From positions 2,916,501 through 2,980,500 of the forward strand of contig NZ_CP061035.1 in assembly GCF_016743815.1 (NCBI RefSeq): DNA of 64,000 nt, written 5' to 3'. How positions within the stretch are numbered: position 1 is the stretch's first letter; each line of letters opens with the position of its first letter. The translations under genes and the position numbers were made by a program. Shown one piece after another: positions 34,564 to 44,206 of this stretch. This DNA is from Sphingomonas aliaeris (GTDB taxonomy: Bacteria; Pseudomonadota; Alphaproteobacteria; Sphingomonadales; Sphingomonadaceae). The notes beneath the pieces were generated by a model that did no database searches, had not been told where the DNA came from, and saw only the letters and a list, made by a program, of their open reading frames with translations.

Positions 34564-36264
34564 TTGACCGCGCCCGTCTGGTCGACGGCCTGCCTCGACT
34601 GGAAACGTCGCATTAGCGATCGGCGCTCGCTGATCCCGTTCTCGCCGCTGTTCCCGGCATCTGCCGAAGCGAAGATGGCCGTGTTCAGTTCTCTGAAGAT
34701 TGTGGACCTGCCCGGCCAGCCGACGTTCGGCGAAGCCAGCGACGAATGGCTGCTCGACTTCGCCGCGGCGGTCTTCGGGGCGTTCGATCCGGAGACGAAC
34801 CGGCAGCTCATCAACGAATACATGCTGCTGATCAGCAAGAAGAACACCAAGTCGACGCTGGCCGCGGGCATCATGCTGACCGAACTGGCGTGCGGGTTCC
34901 GCGCCTATTACGAAAATCTGATCCTGGCACCGACGAAGGAAGTCGCGTCCAACAGCTTCGGTCCTGCGATGGGCATGATCGCTGCGGACGAAGAGCTAAG
35001 CGATCTGCTTAAACCGCAGGAACATCTCAGGCTCATCACGCACCGCGAGATGAAATCAACGCTGAAGGTCGTCGCGGCGGACAGCAACACGGTCGCGGGC
35101 AAGAAGGCCAGCCGGGTACTCATCGACGAGCTTTGGCTGTTCGGCGAAATGAACGGCGCCGACTCAATGCTGAAGGAAGCGACCGGCGGACAGGTCAGCC
35201 GACCGGAGGGCTACACGATCTATCTGACGACGCAGTCGGACAAACCCCCGGCCGGCGTCTTCAAGCAGAAGCTGAACTATTTCCGGGACGTCCGCGACGG
35301 CATCATCGAGGATCGCCGCAAGCTGCCGGTCCTCTACGAATATCCGGACGAGATGGTCGCGGCCGGTGACCATCTGAAACCCGCAAACTTCTACGTCACG
35401 AACCCGAACATCGGCCGATCCGTCACGCAAGAGTGGCTGGAAGAGAAAGCGGCCGAGGCAGATCACGAAGCAGACGGCCCTAAGGCCGTGTTCTACGCGA
35501 AACATTTGAACGTGGAGATCGGTGTCGGGCTTCGGCACGACGCTTGGGCCGGGGCACTCTACTGGCTGGGCGCGACGGCTGTGCCGGAAGTCTGGGACGG
35601 ATCGCTTAAACAGTTTCTGGAGATCGTCGAGGTCGCGTGCGCTGGAGTCGATGGCGGCGGACTGGACGATCTGCTTGGTCTGACGCTGATCGGAAGGCAC
35701 CGGATCACGAAGCAGTGGCTGACGTGGTCGCATGCTTGGGCGCAGCTGGACGTATTCGAGCGCCGCAAAGACATCGTTTCGCGGCTTGAGGATTTTATAG
35801 CCGAGGGCACGCTGACGAAGTGTGAAACGGCAACGCAGGATCTAATCGAACTCGCAGACATACTGGAGCGGGTGAACGACGCCGGGCTATTCCCAGACGA
35901 ATACGCGATCGGGCTCGATCCTGCGGGCATCGCCGCGATCGTCGACGAGCTGGTCGGACGCGGCTTCACGGAAAAGCAGATGCTGGCAATCACGCAGGGC
36001 TTCCGGCTGTCCCCCGCTGTGTGGGGATCGGAGCGAAAGCTGAAAGACGGCACCCTGATCCACGCCGATCAGGAACTCATGAACTGGTGCGTCGGCAACG
36101 CCAAAGCCGAACAGCGCGGCAATGCCGTCCTGATCACCAAGCAGGTCGCCGGCAAGGCGAAGATCGATCCTCTGATCGCACTTTTCAACGGGGTGATGCT
36201 GATGTCGCGAAATCCCGAAGCCACCGCCGGCAACGTTGATGCTTGGATCGCCAGCTATGGTTGA
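34564..36264 (+). CDS. Terminase large subunit (HK97-type)
   Basis: 566 residues from a TTG at 34564: packaging ATPase and nuclease. The ATPase has a divergent Walker A (LISKKNTKSTLAAGI) and Walker B with RVLIDELWLFGE. The nuclease region has the acidic residues AGVDGGGLDDLLGL and GLDPAG. Length fits the Terminase_1 family. The TTG start is weak, but there is no better start before the conserved W-L-D-W-K segment. The stop overlaps the portal start. Confidence 0.92.
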   Translation: MTAPVWSTACLDWKRRISDRRSLIPFSPLFPASAEAKMAVFSSLKIVDLPGQPTFGEASDEWLLDFAAAVFGAFDPETNRQLINEYMLLISKKNTKSTLAAGIMLTELACGFRAYYENLILAPTKEVASNSFGPAMGMIAADEELSDLLKPQEHLRLITHREMKSTLKVVAADSNTVAGKKASRVLIDELWLFGEMNGADSMLKEATGGQVSRPEGYTIYLTTQSDKPPAGVFKQKLNYFRDVRDGIIEDRRKLPVLYEYPDEMVAAGDHLKPANFYVTNPNIGRSVTQEWLEEKAAEADHEADGPKAVFYAKHLNVEIGVGLRHDAWAGALYWLGATAVPEVWDGSLKQFLEIVEVACAGVDGGGLDDLLGLTLIGRHRITKQWLTWSHAWAQLDVFERRKDIVSRLEDFIAEGTLTKCETATQDLIELADILERVNDAGLFPDEYAIGLDPAGIAAIVDELVGRGFTEKQMLAITQGFRLSPAVWGSERKLKDGTLIHADQELMNWCVGNAKAEQRGNAVLITKQVAGKAKIDPLIALFNGVMLMSRNPEATAGNVDAWIASYG

Positions 36265-37569
36265 CGGCTATCGGCTGTCGAGCCGAGCCGCGGCAAACGA
36301 AAACAAGTGGCGCGCGGAGCGTGTCGGACCGGGCAAAGGCATCGTCGTCAGCGGTTTCCCTGGCGAAGCCGTCGCTGCGAACCGGAATGATTTCGAGACG
36401 AACCGCGTTTCCATCCAGACCTATAGCGACGCCACCACCGGTTCGGCCGGTGCCGCAGTCGGCCTATCGGCGGCCGGCGCATGCGTCTCGTTCTGGTCGG
36501 GTAACATTGCGGGGCTTCCGCTGCACGTCCTGCGCAAAGGTCCGAACGGCGTTGACACGGCGGCGCCGGATCATCCGCTTTACTGGCTGCTCCACGACAG
36601 CCCGAACTATGACCAGAGCGCGTTCGACTTCTGGGAATACCTGATCGATTCCCTCGAATGGCATGGGAACGCCTATGCGACGCTCGATCGCCGCGAAGAC
36701 GGCGCCCTCGTCTCCCTTACGCCCGTCGATCCGACGATCATCACCGCAAAGCGCCGGCTCGACGGCGTAATCGAGTACCGCTGGTGGGCGAACGGCCGGA
36801 GCAACGTCCGCACGCAAAGCGAGATGCTTCATATCCGCGGTCGCGGCGGCGACGCGCTGGGCGGGCTATCCACCCTCTCCTTGTATCGCCGCGCGCTTGG
36901 CTCGGCGCAGGCCACGGAATCGTCCGCCTCTACGATCTTTTCGAACGGGGTGCGGTCGAGCGGCGTTCTTTCTACGGACCAGCGCCTCGACAGGGAGCAG
37001 CGCGAAACGTTTGAAACCCTGCTCCAGGACAAGTTCGTCGGCGCCCATAACGCTGGTCGGCCGATGCTTTTGGACAACAACCTGAAGTGGACGCCGCTAT
37101 CGATCAGCCCGGTCGATGCCGAAATGATCGAAGCGCGCCGCCTCGGCATGGAGATCGTTTGCCAGATCTTCGAAGTCGATCCGCACCTCGTCGGTATCAC
37201 GTCCGGAAACACGAAGCTCGGCAGCAGCATTGGCGATCAGACGCTCTCGCTCGTGAAGTTCAAGATGCACAAGCGGCTGAAGCGCATCGAAGGCGCGCTC
37301 GAAAAGCAGCTGCTGACCCGAGGCGATCGCCGGAACGGCATATCGATCAAGTTTAACCTTGAAGGCTTCCTGCGCGCCGACAGTCTCGGCCGCGCCAAAT
37401 ACTACGACCTGATGAAGCAGTTCATGACGGTCAACGAGGTTCGGGCGCTGGAAGGGCTGCCCCCGTCCCCGGCGGCGACGTCATCTATCGCCAAATGCAG
37501 GATCAACCCCTCTCCGGTCGCGGCATCGGTGACAACGGCGGGCCACCGCTGGAGAACCACAATGAGTGA
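36257..37569 (+). CDS. Phage portal protein (HK97-type), frame broken near the C-terminus
   Basis: The ring through which DNA enters the head. It starts MVDGYRLSSR at 36257, inside the end of TerL. Typical portal blocks: AVGLSAAGACVSFWSGNIAGLPL, LIDSLEWHGNAYA, MLHIRGRG, and the C-terminal KYYDLMKQFMTVNEVRALEGLPP. Directly after that the frame slips. One more C at the C5 (37460-37464) or C4 (37467-37470) run restores VPGGDVIYRQMQDQPL and ends at a TGA (37567-37569) that overlaps the protease start, as expected. Left as read, the frame runs on into the protease and makes a false 651-residue fusion. Confidence 0.88.
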
Positions 37570-38191
37570 ACTAGGTTACGGCTTCGAAATCAAAGCGATC
37601 GACGAGGCGGGCTACATCTCCGGTGTAGCGGCCGGCTATGGCAACATCGATCACGGCGGCGACGTGATCATGCCCGGCGCGCTGACGAAGGCGATCGCCG
37701 GGCGCACCAGCGTCCCGATGCTCCTGTTTCACGATCACAAGCAGCCGGTCGGATCGTGGGCGAAGTTCGACGAAAACCCGCAATCGCTGAATGTCGAGGG
37801 TCGCTTCGCCATGAAGTCGGCCGCCGGGCGCGAGGCGCACGCGCTGGCCGAGGCCGGCGCGCTGCCGGGCCTGTCGATCGGCTACAAGACGATCCGGCAC
37901 AAGTTCGAGGGCAAGGTCCGCCAGTTGCACGAACTGGCGCTGCACGAGGTGTCGCTGGTGCCGGTCGGCATGAACGACCGCGCCGTCGTGCGCCAGATCA
38001 AGTCGCTTATCGAGGACGGCGGAATGCCGACCCTCCCGCAATTTGAGGATTTCCTGCGCGAGGCAGGGTTCTCGAAGACGCAGGCCTCCGCGATCGCGGG
38101 CAAAGGCCTGTCCTCTCTGCTCCGGGGTGAGCCCGGCAGTGAACCCGACGCCGACTTCTGGTCGGCAATGGCGGCGCAGTTTCGCGCCTGA
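37562..38191 (+). CDS. Prohead protease (peptidase S78)
   Basis: 209 residues from ATG 37562, overlapping the restored portal stop. It trims the capsid scaffold arm during head maturation. Catalytic His is in LLFHDHKQPVG and Ser in LPGLSIGYKT; the strand GYISGVAAGYGNIDHGGDVI is the family start. The C-terminal 50 residues form a helical tail. It is followed directly by the capsid gene. Confidence 0.92.
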   Translation: MSELGYGFEIKAIDEAGYISGVAAGYGNIDHGGDVIMPGALTKAIAGRTSVPMLLFHDHKQPVGSWAKFDENPQSLNVEGRFAMKSAAGREAHALAEAGALPGLSIGYKTIRHKFEGKVRQLHELALHEVSLVPVGMNDRAVVRQIKSLIEDGGMPTLPQFEDFLREAGFSKTQASAIAGKGLSSLLRGEPGSEPDADFWSAMAAQFRA

Positions 38192-38226
38192 CCTCACACT
38201 ACCCCCCAATATCCCCGGAGAATGAA

Positions 38227-39498
38227 ATGCGTAAATTTGGATTGATGGGCAGCGCGATGGCGCTGCTCGGGCCGATGTCGGCTGTCGAGCGGTCGCGTGG
38301 CCGCTACATGCGCGGCCCGGACGGTCACGAAGGCAAGTCCGCGACCGAGCTGGCGAGCGAAACGAAGGCGCTGTTCGACAAGAAGTTCGACGAGGTGAAG
38401 GCCATCGCCGAGGACGCCATCGGTCGCGCACGCGCTGGCGAGGACATGACCAAGAGCGCCAAGGAACTCGCCGATCAGGCGATGACCGGCTTTAACGAGG
38501 TCAAGGGTCGTCTCGACGACCTTGATCAGAAGCTGGCACGTCCGGCCGGCGAAGGCGGCAGCGAAACCAAGAGCTACGGCCAGCAGGTCGCCGAAGCCGA
38601 TGGCATCAAGGAACTGGCGAGCAAGGAGCGCAACTCGCTCCGGATCGAACTGAAGGCGATCACGACCGCCAGCGGTTCCGGCGGTGGCCTGATCATGAGC
38701 CAGCGCGAGACCGAAGTGGTCGGCATTCCTCGCCGGCCTGACGTCGTGTTGCGCGATCTGCTCACCGTGATGCCGATCACCACCGGCTCGGTCGAATATC
38801 CGAAGCAGAGCGTGCGCACGAACGCCGCGGCCCCGGTCGCTGAGGGCACGACCAAGCCGTACAGCAACTACGGCTGGACGAAGGCCACTGCCAACGTGAA
38901 GACGATCGCCCATCTGGCGAAGCTGACCCGTCAGACGATGGATGACGCTCCCCGGCTCCAGGCCGAAGTCGATGCCGAAATGCGGTATGGCCTGAAGCTG
39001 GTCGAGGACGCGCAGATCCTGCTCGGCGACGGCACCGGCGAGAACCTGTACGGCCTGATGCCGCAGGCGACGCCGTATGCCCTCCCGACCGGAGCGACCG
39101 CACCGCTGACCAGCATCGACAAGCTGCGTATGGCGTATCTTCAGGCGTTCCTCGCGCTGTACCCGCCGGACGGCGCGGTTCTCAGCCCGGTCGATTGGGC
39201 GAACATCGAACTGACCAAGGATGCCGCGGGCGGGTATATCTTTGCCAACCCGCTGCAGATGGCCGGCCCGACCCTGTGGGGTAAGCCGATCGCCGAGACG
39301 CAGTCGATGACGGTGGGCAACTTCCTCGTCGGCGCCTTCAAGCAGGCCGCAACCCTGTACGATCGCCTGACGCCGGAAGTTCTGATCTCGTCCGAAAACG
39401 CGGACGACTTCGAAAAGAACCTCCTGACCATGCGATGCGAAGAGCGCGTCGCGCTGGCCGTGAAGCGCGCAGCCGCGCTGATCAAGGGCACCTTCTAA
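38227..39498 (+). CDS. Major capsid protein (HK97 fold)
   Basis: 423 residues. Residues about 35-110 form a coiled delta scaffold (ALFDKKFDEVKAIAEDAIG) that S78 protease would remove. The HK97 core follows: a SGGGLIMSQRE loop, EYPKQSVRTNAAAPVAEG with the E-loop, and the C-terminal DRLTPEVLISSENADDFEKN and VKRAAALIKGTF. A GGAGA site is just upstream, and a strong terminator follows, so capsid protein can be made in quantity. Confidence 0.95.
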   Translation: MRKFGLMGSAMALLGPMSAVERSRGRYMRGPDGHEGKSATELASETKALFDKKFDEVKAIAEDAIGRARAGEDMTKSAKELADQAMTGFNEVKGRLDDLDQKLARPAGEGGSETKSYGQQVAEADGIKELASKERNSLRIELKAITTASGSGGGLIMSQRETEVVGIPRRPDVVLRDLLTVMPITTGSVEYPKQSVRTNAAAPVAEGTTKPYSNYGWTKATANVKTIAHLAKLTRQTMDDAPRLQAEVDAEMRYGLKLVEDAQILLGDGTGENLYGLMPQATPYALPTGATAPLTSIDKLRMAYLQAFLALYPPDGAVLSPVDWANIELTKDAAGGYIFANPLQMAGPTLWGKPIAETQSMTVGNFLVGAFKQAATLYDRLTPEVLISSENADDFEKNLLTMRCEERVALAVKRAAALIKGTF

Positions 39499-39524
39499 CC
39501 TCCGCCCACCCCTGCGGTAACCTC

Positions 39525-39554
39525 CGGGCGGCCTTAACCGGCCGCCCGTTTTTT
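39525..39554 (+). terminator. Rho-independent terminator after the capsid gene
   Basis: Stem CGGGCGGCC (39525-39533), loop TTAACC, GGCCGCCCG (39540-39548), then T6. It may partially end transcription to raise capsid expression relative to the downstream tail genes. Confidence 0.9.
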
Positions 39555-39565
39555 CGGAGAGTATG

Positions 39566-40087
39566 ATGACGAAATTCACGACGCTTTCTCAGCATATCGG
39601 CGACGCAAACCACCTCTATGAAGTTGGCGAGCCGCGCGAGATCGACGAGCCGGGCAACGCCCAGCACCTGTTCAACGACAAGGTCCTCGGGCCGTACGAC
39701 GAGGCGGCCGAACAGGCATGGCGCGACAGCGCTGAGGCCCGCGCCAAGGCCGAGCCAGCGACGAAGGTCGATGCGGACAACACGCTCGCCTCGCTGGCAG
39801 ACAGCAAGGCTACGTTCGGCGCCGAAATCGAGGGGCTGAAGGGCGACCTTGACGCAGCACGGGCCGACCTGACGACCGCTCAGGCGACGATCGCTGCCCT
39901 GACGCAGGAACGCGACGAGGCGCACCGCCAGATGAACGACGAGGTTCAGTCTCGCGATTCCGCGCGCGGCGAACTCGCCACTGCGCTCGAAACGGTGACG
40001 GCACTGACCGCCGAACGCGACACGCTGACGACCGAGCGCGATGCGCTGAAGGCAGCAGCGAAGCCGCACGCCGCGAAGCCCAAGTAA
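39566..40087 (+). CDS. Coiled-coil prophage protein between capsid and decoration gene
   Basis: 173 residues from the second of two adjacent ATGs (better spaced from GGAGAG). The first 60 residues are globular (HLYEVGEPREIDEPGNAQHL), then a long heptad-rich stretch (EGLKGDLDAARADLTTAQATIAAL) predicted as coiled coil. Its place suggests a minor head or scaffolding protein. It is not recognised. Confidence 0.6.
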   Translation: MTKFTTLSQHIGDANHLYEVGEPREIDEPGNAQHLFNDKVLGPYDEAAEQAWRDSAEARAKAEPATKVDADNTLASLADSKATFGAEIEGLKGDLDAARADLTTAQATIAALTQERDEAHRQMNDEVQSRDSARGELATALETVTALTAERDTLTTERDALKAAAKPHAAKPK

Positions 40088-40111
40088 ACCGACCAGCCGC
40101 GAGGAACGATC

Positions 40112-42073
40112 ATGGCACGTAAACCAGCAGGCCGTTCCCGCGGCTACGTCGTCGTCAACCCGAGCAAGGCGATCTTCCCGCCGGGCGCCCCGGTTGGCCC
40201 TTACCCCGGCCAGACCGGCAATCCTGTGGCCTCGTTCACGCAGCAGCCAACGCTCAGCGCATCAACCGGCACGGTCGGACAGACTTTCACCGCCACGGCC
40301 GGGATCGTCGCAAACGGTTCTGTCACCTCGCGCGTTTGGAAGCTAGGCGGCACGACGATCAGCACATCGCTAACAGCTACGCCCAGCGCCGCCGGTACGC
40401 TCACATATCAGGAGTTCGCGGGGTCTGTCGGCTCTACGATCCGGTCTGTCACCGTTGCGGCGGTCGCTACGCCCACGTTTTCAGCACAGCCGACCGTTGC
40501 GCCCGCAAGCGCCAGCGCGGGCCAGACGTTTACCGCGACACCCGGAACAGTCGCAAACGGCTCGATCGACCGACGCGAGTGGCGCTTGGCTGGAACAGTT
40601 GTCAGCACCGCGCTGACCTACGTTTCTACGGCATCGGGTGCGCTGACGTATCAAGAGTTCGCCGGTGCCGTTGCGTCAAACCTGATCGCGGCCACCGTAT
40701 CGGCAGCATCGGGCCTTCCCGCCGCCTTCGACAACATGGTCCTCGACCTCGACCCTGAGACGCTTACCGGCGCCGACAATTCCAACGTCCCGACGTGGAC
40801 CGACGCAAAGAGCGGTATTGCCTTTACCGCATTCAACACGAACCCGAAGCTGGGAACCACTGGCGGCTACAACGGCAAGAAATTCGTCACCGGCAACGCC
40901 TCCGGTATGCGCTGCCTCGCGGCCGATATGGGCATCCTCAAGACGACTTTGGATACTCGGAAGTACACGGTATTCGCGGTGGTCGATCAGGTGCAGGCCG
41001 CTTCTCAGTCTTGCTTCTTTGGGGCGGGCGGCAACAATCGGCTGTATATGACGGCAGATGGCGCGCAGGTCGGGATGGTAACCGGCGGTCGCAGCACTAT
41101 CACTCACCCAGCTACGGCCTACACGACCATCGCCTATACGGCCACCAATGCCACTACGCTTGGAGGATCAACCTCGAATCTGGGCCGCACATTCGTCTAC
41201 GGTGAGCCATTCAGTAGCGACAATATTAACATCCCAACCAGCACCGACAACGCCGCCACGCCTAGCACAACGCCACTGGACATAGGCTTGTTCTCTAACG
41301 GTGCTGGGTCGGGACTGGCCAAGCTGCGCCTTCATCGCCTGTTCGTATTCGCCGGGGAGAAAAGTGTCGCAGAAGTACGCGCGATCCAGGCGTACATGGA
41401 CACGTATTTCGCGCAGACGCACCCAGCCAAGACATTCGGCAAGTTCCTCGCAATCGACGGGGACAGTCGTTCGGTGGGTGTTGGCGCAACGCAGGCTATT
41501 GGCGCTGGGATCAACAGTACATACCAGCAGCTTGTCGCCACCGGCTTGGGTTATCCTGTGGGCGCGTGGGGGTGCTACGCGATTGGTGGCATCACTGCCG
41601 CAAACAATCTCACGAAGGCCCCCTCTGAACTGGACGGGCTGTTTACCCGATACGCCGTGCCGATCCGGCATGTATTCGAGAACTTCTACAACTCGCGGGC
41701 GCTCCCAGTTGGCTCTCTCACCAGCCCGGCGTCGGGTACGCTGTCCCAGCAGACGAAGGACTATTTTACCGCCCGCAAGGCTGCGTGGGGGTCCGGAAAC
41801 AGCAAGCAGATCGCATGCGGTCCCATCGACCATACCGACATTTACACGCCTCCAGCGAGCGGGTGGGCCACCGAGATCGTCGCCAACTGGGCACAGCTCG
41901 GGGTGGACGGCTTCGCAAACATCTGGGCCACATCGCTGGGCGGAGACGCTGCGTGCCCGAACACTGCGCCCTATGCTCCTTGGAACAACGATGGCGTCCA
42001 CCTCCTGATCGCGGGACAGACTATCCAGGCGAACACTGTCATCACCGCCTCCCAGTCCATCGCGGGCTGGTGA
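40112..42073 (+). CDS. Head-associated protein with two Ig-like repeats, a lectin-like domain and an SGNH hydrolase domain
   Basis: 653 residues. Residues about 43-205 hold two similar Ig-like repeats of about 83 residues (QQPTLSASTGTVGQTFTATAG and AQPTVAPASASAGQTFTATPG, each ending LTYQEFAG). Residues about 205-435 look like a concanavalin/LamG-type jelly roll. Residues about 447-653 carry SGNH/GDSL features: block I FLAIDGDSRSVG (Ser about 452), a G-containing AIGGITA and block V NDGVH (Asp 627, His 630). It sits directly behind the capsid genes rather than with tail fibres. Probably a virion surface protein with esterase or deacetylase activity on a glycan; the exact substrate cannot be told. 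Confidence 0.7.
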   Translation: MARKPAGRSRGYVVVNPSKAIFPPGAPVGPYPGQTGNPVASFTQQPTLSASTGTVGQTFTATAGIVANGSVTSRVWKLGGTTISTSLTATPSAAGTLTYQEFAGSVGSTIRSVTVAAVATPTFSAQPTVAPASASAGQTFTATPGTVANGSIDRREWRLAGTVVSTALTYVSTASGALTYQEFAGAVASNLIAATVSAASGLPAAFDNMVLDLDPETLTGADNSNVPTWTDAKSGIAFTAFNTNPKLGTTGGYNGKKFVTGNASGMRCLAADMGILKTTLDTRKYTVFAVVDQVQAASQSCFFGAGGNNRLYMTADGAQVGMVTGGRSTITHPATAYTTIAYTATNATTLGGSTSNLGRTFVYGEPFSSDNINIPTSTDNAATPSTTPLDIGLFSNGAGSGLAKLRLHRLFVFAGEKSVAEVRAIQAYMDTYFAQTHPAKTFGKFLAIDGDSRSVGVGATQAIGAGINSTYQQLVATGLGYPVGAWGCYAIGGITAANNLTKAPSELDGLFTRYAVPIRHVFENFYNSRALPVGSLTSPASGTLSQQTKDYFTARKAAWGSGNSKQIACGPIDHTDIYTPPASGWATEIVANWAQLGVDGFANIWATSLGGDAACPNTAPYAPWNNDGVHLLIAGQTIQANTVITASQSIAGW

Positions 42074-42114
42074 GTGGCGAACCAACTCCAAAACCCCGAC
42101 GAGCGAGGTGATCT

Positions 42115-42645
42115 ATGGCGCTTATCGGTCTGCTCCCGCGTGTCCGGCGCCAACTCCGGATCGAGCCGGAAGACAATAGCCGCGACGACGAACTGAAAGA
42201 TTGGGTCGCGGACGCTGTCGCATGGGTCGAGCGGGAAACCGGTCATATCCTTGAAGAGCGGGATGTGACCGAACAGTTCCGCGGGTTCGGCCCGGTGACG
42301 CTCAAGGCGTGGCCGATCAAGGCGGATGCTGTCCCGGCTGTCGCGTATATTGGCGCCGACGACACGCCGGTCTCGGCGACCGGCCGGCTCGATATCAGCG
42401 GCCGGCCTGCGCGGGTGCTGCCGCCTTCCGGATCGTTTTGGCCGTTCGTTGATAGCGAGCAGCTGTTCAGCGTGACCATCCGAGCCGGTTACGGGGACGA
42501 GGATGATATCCCCGGCAATCTGAAGCGCGCCATGCTGATGCTGATCACGGCTTACGATCAGGACCGCGAAGGCGGCGACCTGTTCAAAAAGTCGGAAGCA
42601 ACCGCGCGCAAGCAGTGCGAAACCTTCGTCCTGGCCCTCGTATGA
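42115..42645 (+). CDS. Head-tail connector protein (HK97 gp6-like)
   Basis: 176 residues. DDELKDWVADAVAWVERETGHI, then VTLKAWPIKADAVPAVAYIG, and IPGNLKRAMLMLITAYDQDRE are the landmarks of gp6-like adaptor proteins that form the ring below the portal. It overlaps the next gene by ATGA. Confidence 0.82.
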   Translation: MALIGLLPRVRRQLRIEPEDNSRDDELKDWVADAVAWVERETGHILEERDVTEQFRGFGPVTLKAWPIKADAVPAVAYIGADDTPVSATGRLDISGRPARVLPPSGSFWPFVDSEQLFSVTIRAGYGDEDDIPGNLKRAMLMLITAYDQDREGGDLFKKSEATARKQCETFVLALV

Positions 42646-42998
42646 GCGTCGGGAAAGGCCGCGCAAGTCGGTACAATCGCCGCCTCGCAATCGAAAAGCC
42701 GGTGCCGAACACGGCTCTGACAGGTGCCGGGTCCGGAACTTGGACGGCTGTCGGCGGCGTGTGGGCGGAAGTGCAGGACGTTCTACCGAGCCGCGGGGAA
42801 CGGTTCGACGGCGGCATCAATCTCGCAACGCGTCCGGCGCGCGTCCGCATGAACTATCGAACCGATATAACAACCGCGATGCGGTTCGTCATGGGGAGCC
42901 GGATCATGCAGATCATATCTGGTCCGGCTGAGATCGGTTTCAAAGAAGAAATCGAGTTTATGGTCGAGGACTTCAGCCTAGCCGGGAACGGTGCGTGA
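42642..42998 (+). CDS. Head closure/head-tail adaptor protein
   Basis: 118 residues from ATG 42642. Beta-rich with GTWTAVGGVWAEVQDVLPSRGER and TTAMRFVMGSRIMQIISG: the SPP1 gp16/HK97-like head-closure pattern. It plugs the portal after packaging. One-base overlap with the next start. Confidence 0.75.
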   Translation: MSVGKGRASRYNRRLAIEKPVPNTALTGAGSGTWTAVGGVWAEVQDVLPSRGERFDGGINLATRPARVRMNYRTDITTAMRFVMGSRIMQIISGPAEIGFKEEIEFMVEDFSLAGNGA

Positions 42999-43528
42999 TG
43001 GCTTCGCTGAAAGGCCGCACCGAGGTCGCCCGGTTCATCACCGGACTGCCTGCCGAGATCGAAACCAAGCTTCTGCGCGGCGCGGCTCGCGCTGCAGCCA
43101 CCGTCGTCGCGGACGACGCCAAGCAACGGTCGATTTCGGCGGAAGTCAGCGCCGCGGTGAAAGTTCGCACCGCCGCCAAGCGCGGCGACACGACCGTCGT
43201 TGCGAAGGTCCAGGTGAAAGGCCCCGGCTCCTACATCGCGCCTTGGCTCGAATACGGGACACTGCCGCATTACATCAGCGTGGCGGACGAGCAGCGGGGC
43301 GGAAAAAGCGTAAGGCGGATCAACCGGCTCGGCGGCGCCAAGGCCCTCGCGATCAACGGCAAGTTCGCCAAGACCGTGTACCACCCCGGCACCGACGCCC
43401 ACCCGTTTTTACGGCCCGCGCTCGACGCGAACGAAAGCGAGGCCATCGCCGCTGCGCAGGGCTATATCAACAGCCGCGTTACGCCGGCTGGAATAGTCGG
43501 GACCGCCGAGAACGGTGATGACGAATGA
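42998..43528 (+). CDS. HK97 gp10-family tail-connector protein
   Basis: 176 residues. The typical gp10 pattern is seen: an N-terminal helix (FITGLPAEIETKLLRGAARAAA), KVQVKGPGSYIAPWLEYGTLPH, and the C-terminal DAHPFLRPALDANESEA. Probably joins head to tail. ATGA overlap with the next gene. Confidence 0.82.
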   Translation: MASLKGRTEVARFITGLPAEIETKLLRGAARAAATVVADDAKQRSISAEVSAAVKVRTAAKRGDTTVVAKVQVKGPGSYIAPWLEYGTLPHYISVADEQRGGKSVRRINRLGGAKALAINGKFAKTVYHPGTDAHPFLRPALDANESEAIAAAQGYINSRVTPAGIVGTAENGDDE

Positions 43529-43926
43529 CCGGCGACGAGATCGTTGGCACCATGCTTCGCGAATGCGCATCGCTCACGGCGCTCGTCGAGGCGCAGAACA
43601 TCATGCTCGACGAACTGCCGGACAGCGCGACTATCCCCAACCTGCTGGTGACCAGCGTCAGTTCCGTCGATCGACAGCAGCTTGAGCGCGGTTCGAGTGT
43701 CCGGGTGACAGAGCGCGTGGCGGTGAAGGTCCGCGCGAACAATTCTCAAGAACGCCGCGAGATCATCCGACTGGTGCGCAAGTGCTGCGCCGGCATGATC
43801 GGCGCGATCGGCGGGGGCGCGAACGTCGCGATCCTTACAGCTGGCCAAGGCCCCAATCTGCGCGGCCCAGGCAACTCGTTCGAAAGAACGCAGGATTTCC
43901 GCGTCTCGTTTGACGATCCAACCTGA
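43525..43926 (+). CDS. Tail terminator-like protein (DUF3168 type)
   Basis: 133 residues. MLRECASLTALVEAQNIMLDELPDS start, a beta-rich core with SSVRVTERVAVKVRANNSQER and a FRVSFDDP end. Length, order and fold features fit proteins that cap the tail tube. The family is named from order and pattern, not from a conserved motif. Confidence 0.65.
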   Translation: MTGDEIVGTMLRECASLTALVEAQNIMLDELPDSATIPNLLVTSVSSVDRQQLERGSSVRVTERVAVKVRANNSQERREIIRLVRKCCAGMIGAIGGGANVAILTAGQGPNLRGPGNSFERTQDFRVSFDDPT

Positions 43927-43937
43927 AGGAGAAGACC

Positions 43938-44135
43938 ATGAGTTCCGCCAATCCCCCTATCGCTGCGCGTGATTTCACCGACGCCGGCACCGAGCGTTTC
44001 TTCGCCGCCGACGCGCCGATCGATGCCGATGACGGCACCATCGCGAACTATCGCGCCGCAGGGCTGATCAAGGAAGACGAAGCACCGTCTTCGAAGAAGC
44101 CCACCGACAAACCGCAGGGCGACAAGCCCGCATAA
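43938..44135 (+). CDS. Small acidic prophage protein before the tail tube gene
   Basis: 65 residues: NPPIAARDFTDAGTERFFAADAPID then a lysine/proline tail (SSKKPTDKPQGDKPA). GAAGGAG lies upstream. A frequent small gene at this site in phages of this type; role unknown. Confidence 0.5.
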   Translation: MSSANPPIAARDFTDAGTERFFAADAPIDADDGTIANYRAAGLIKEDEAPSSKKPTDKPQGDKPA

Positions 44136-44206
44136 CCAGTTTCGCCCGGCACCCGCCGGGCGGATTCCCGCCGGACCGCGACGGCTCATCACCAAGGAGA
44201 ATGATC

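Noticed and set aside
36236..38191. A natural portal-protease fusion protein
   Set aside because: The alternative frame restores the standard portal end and a perfect overlap with the protease start. One missing C explains the fusion.
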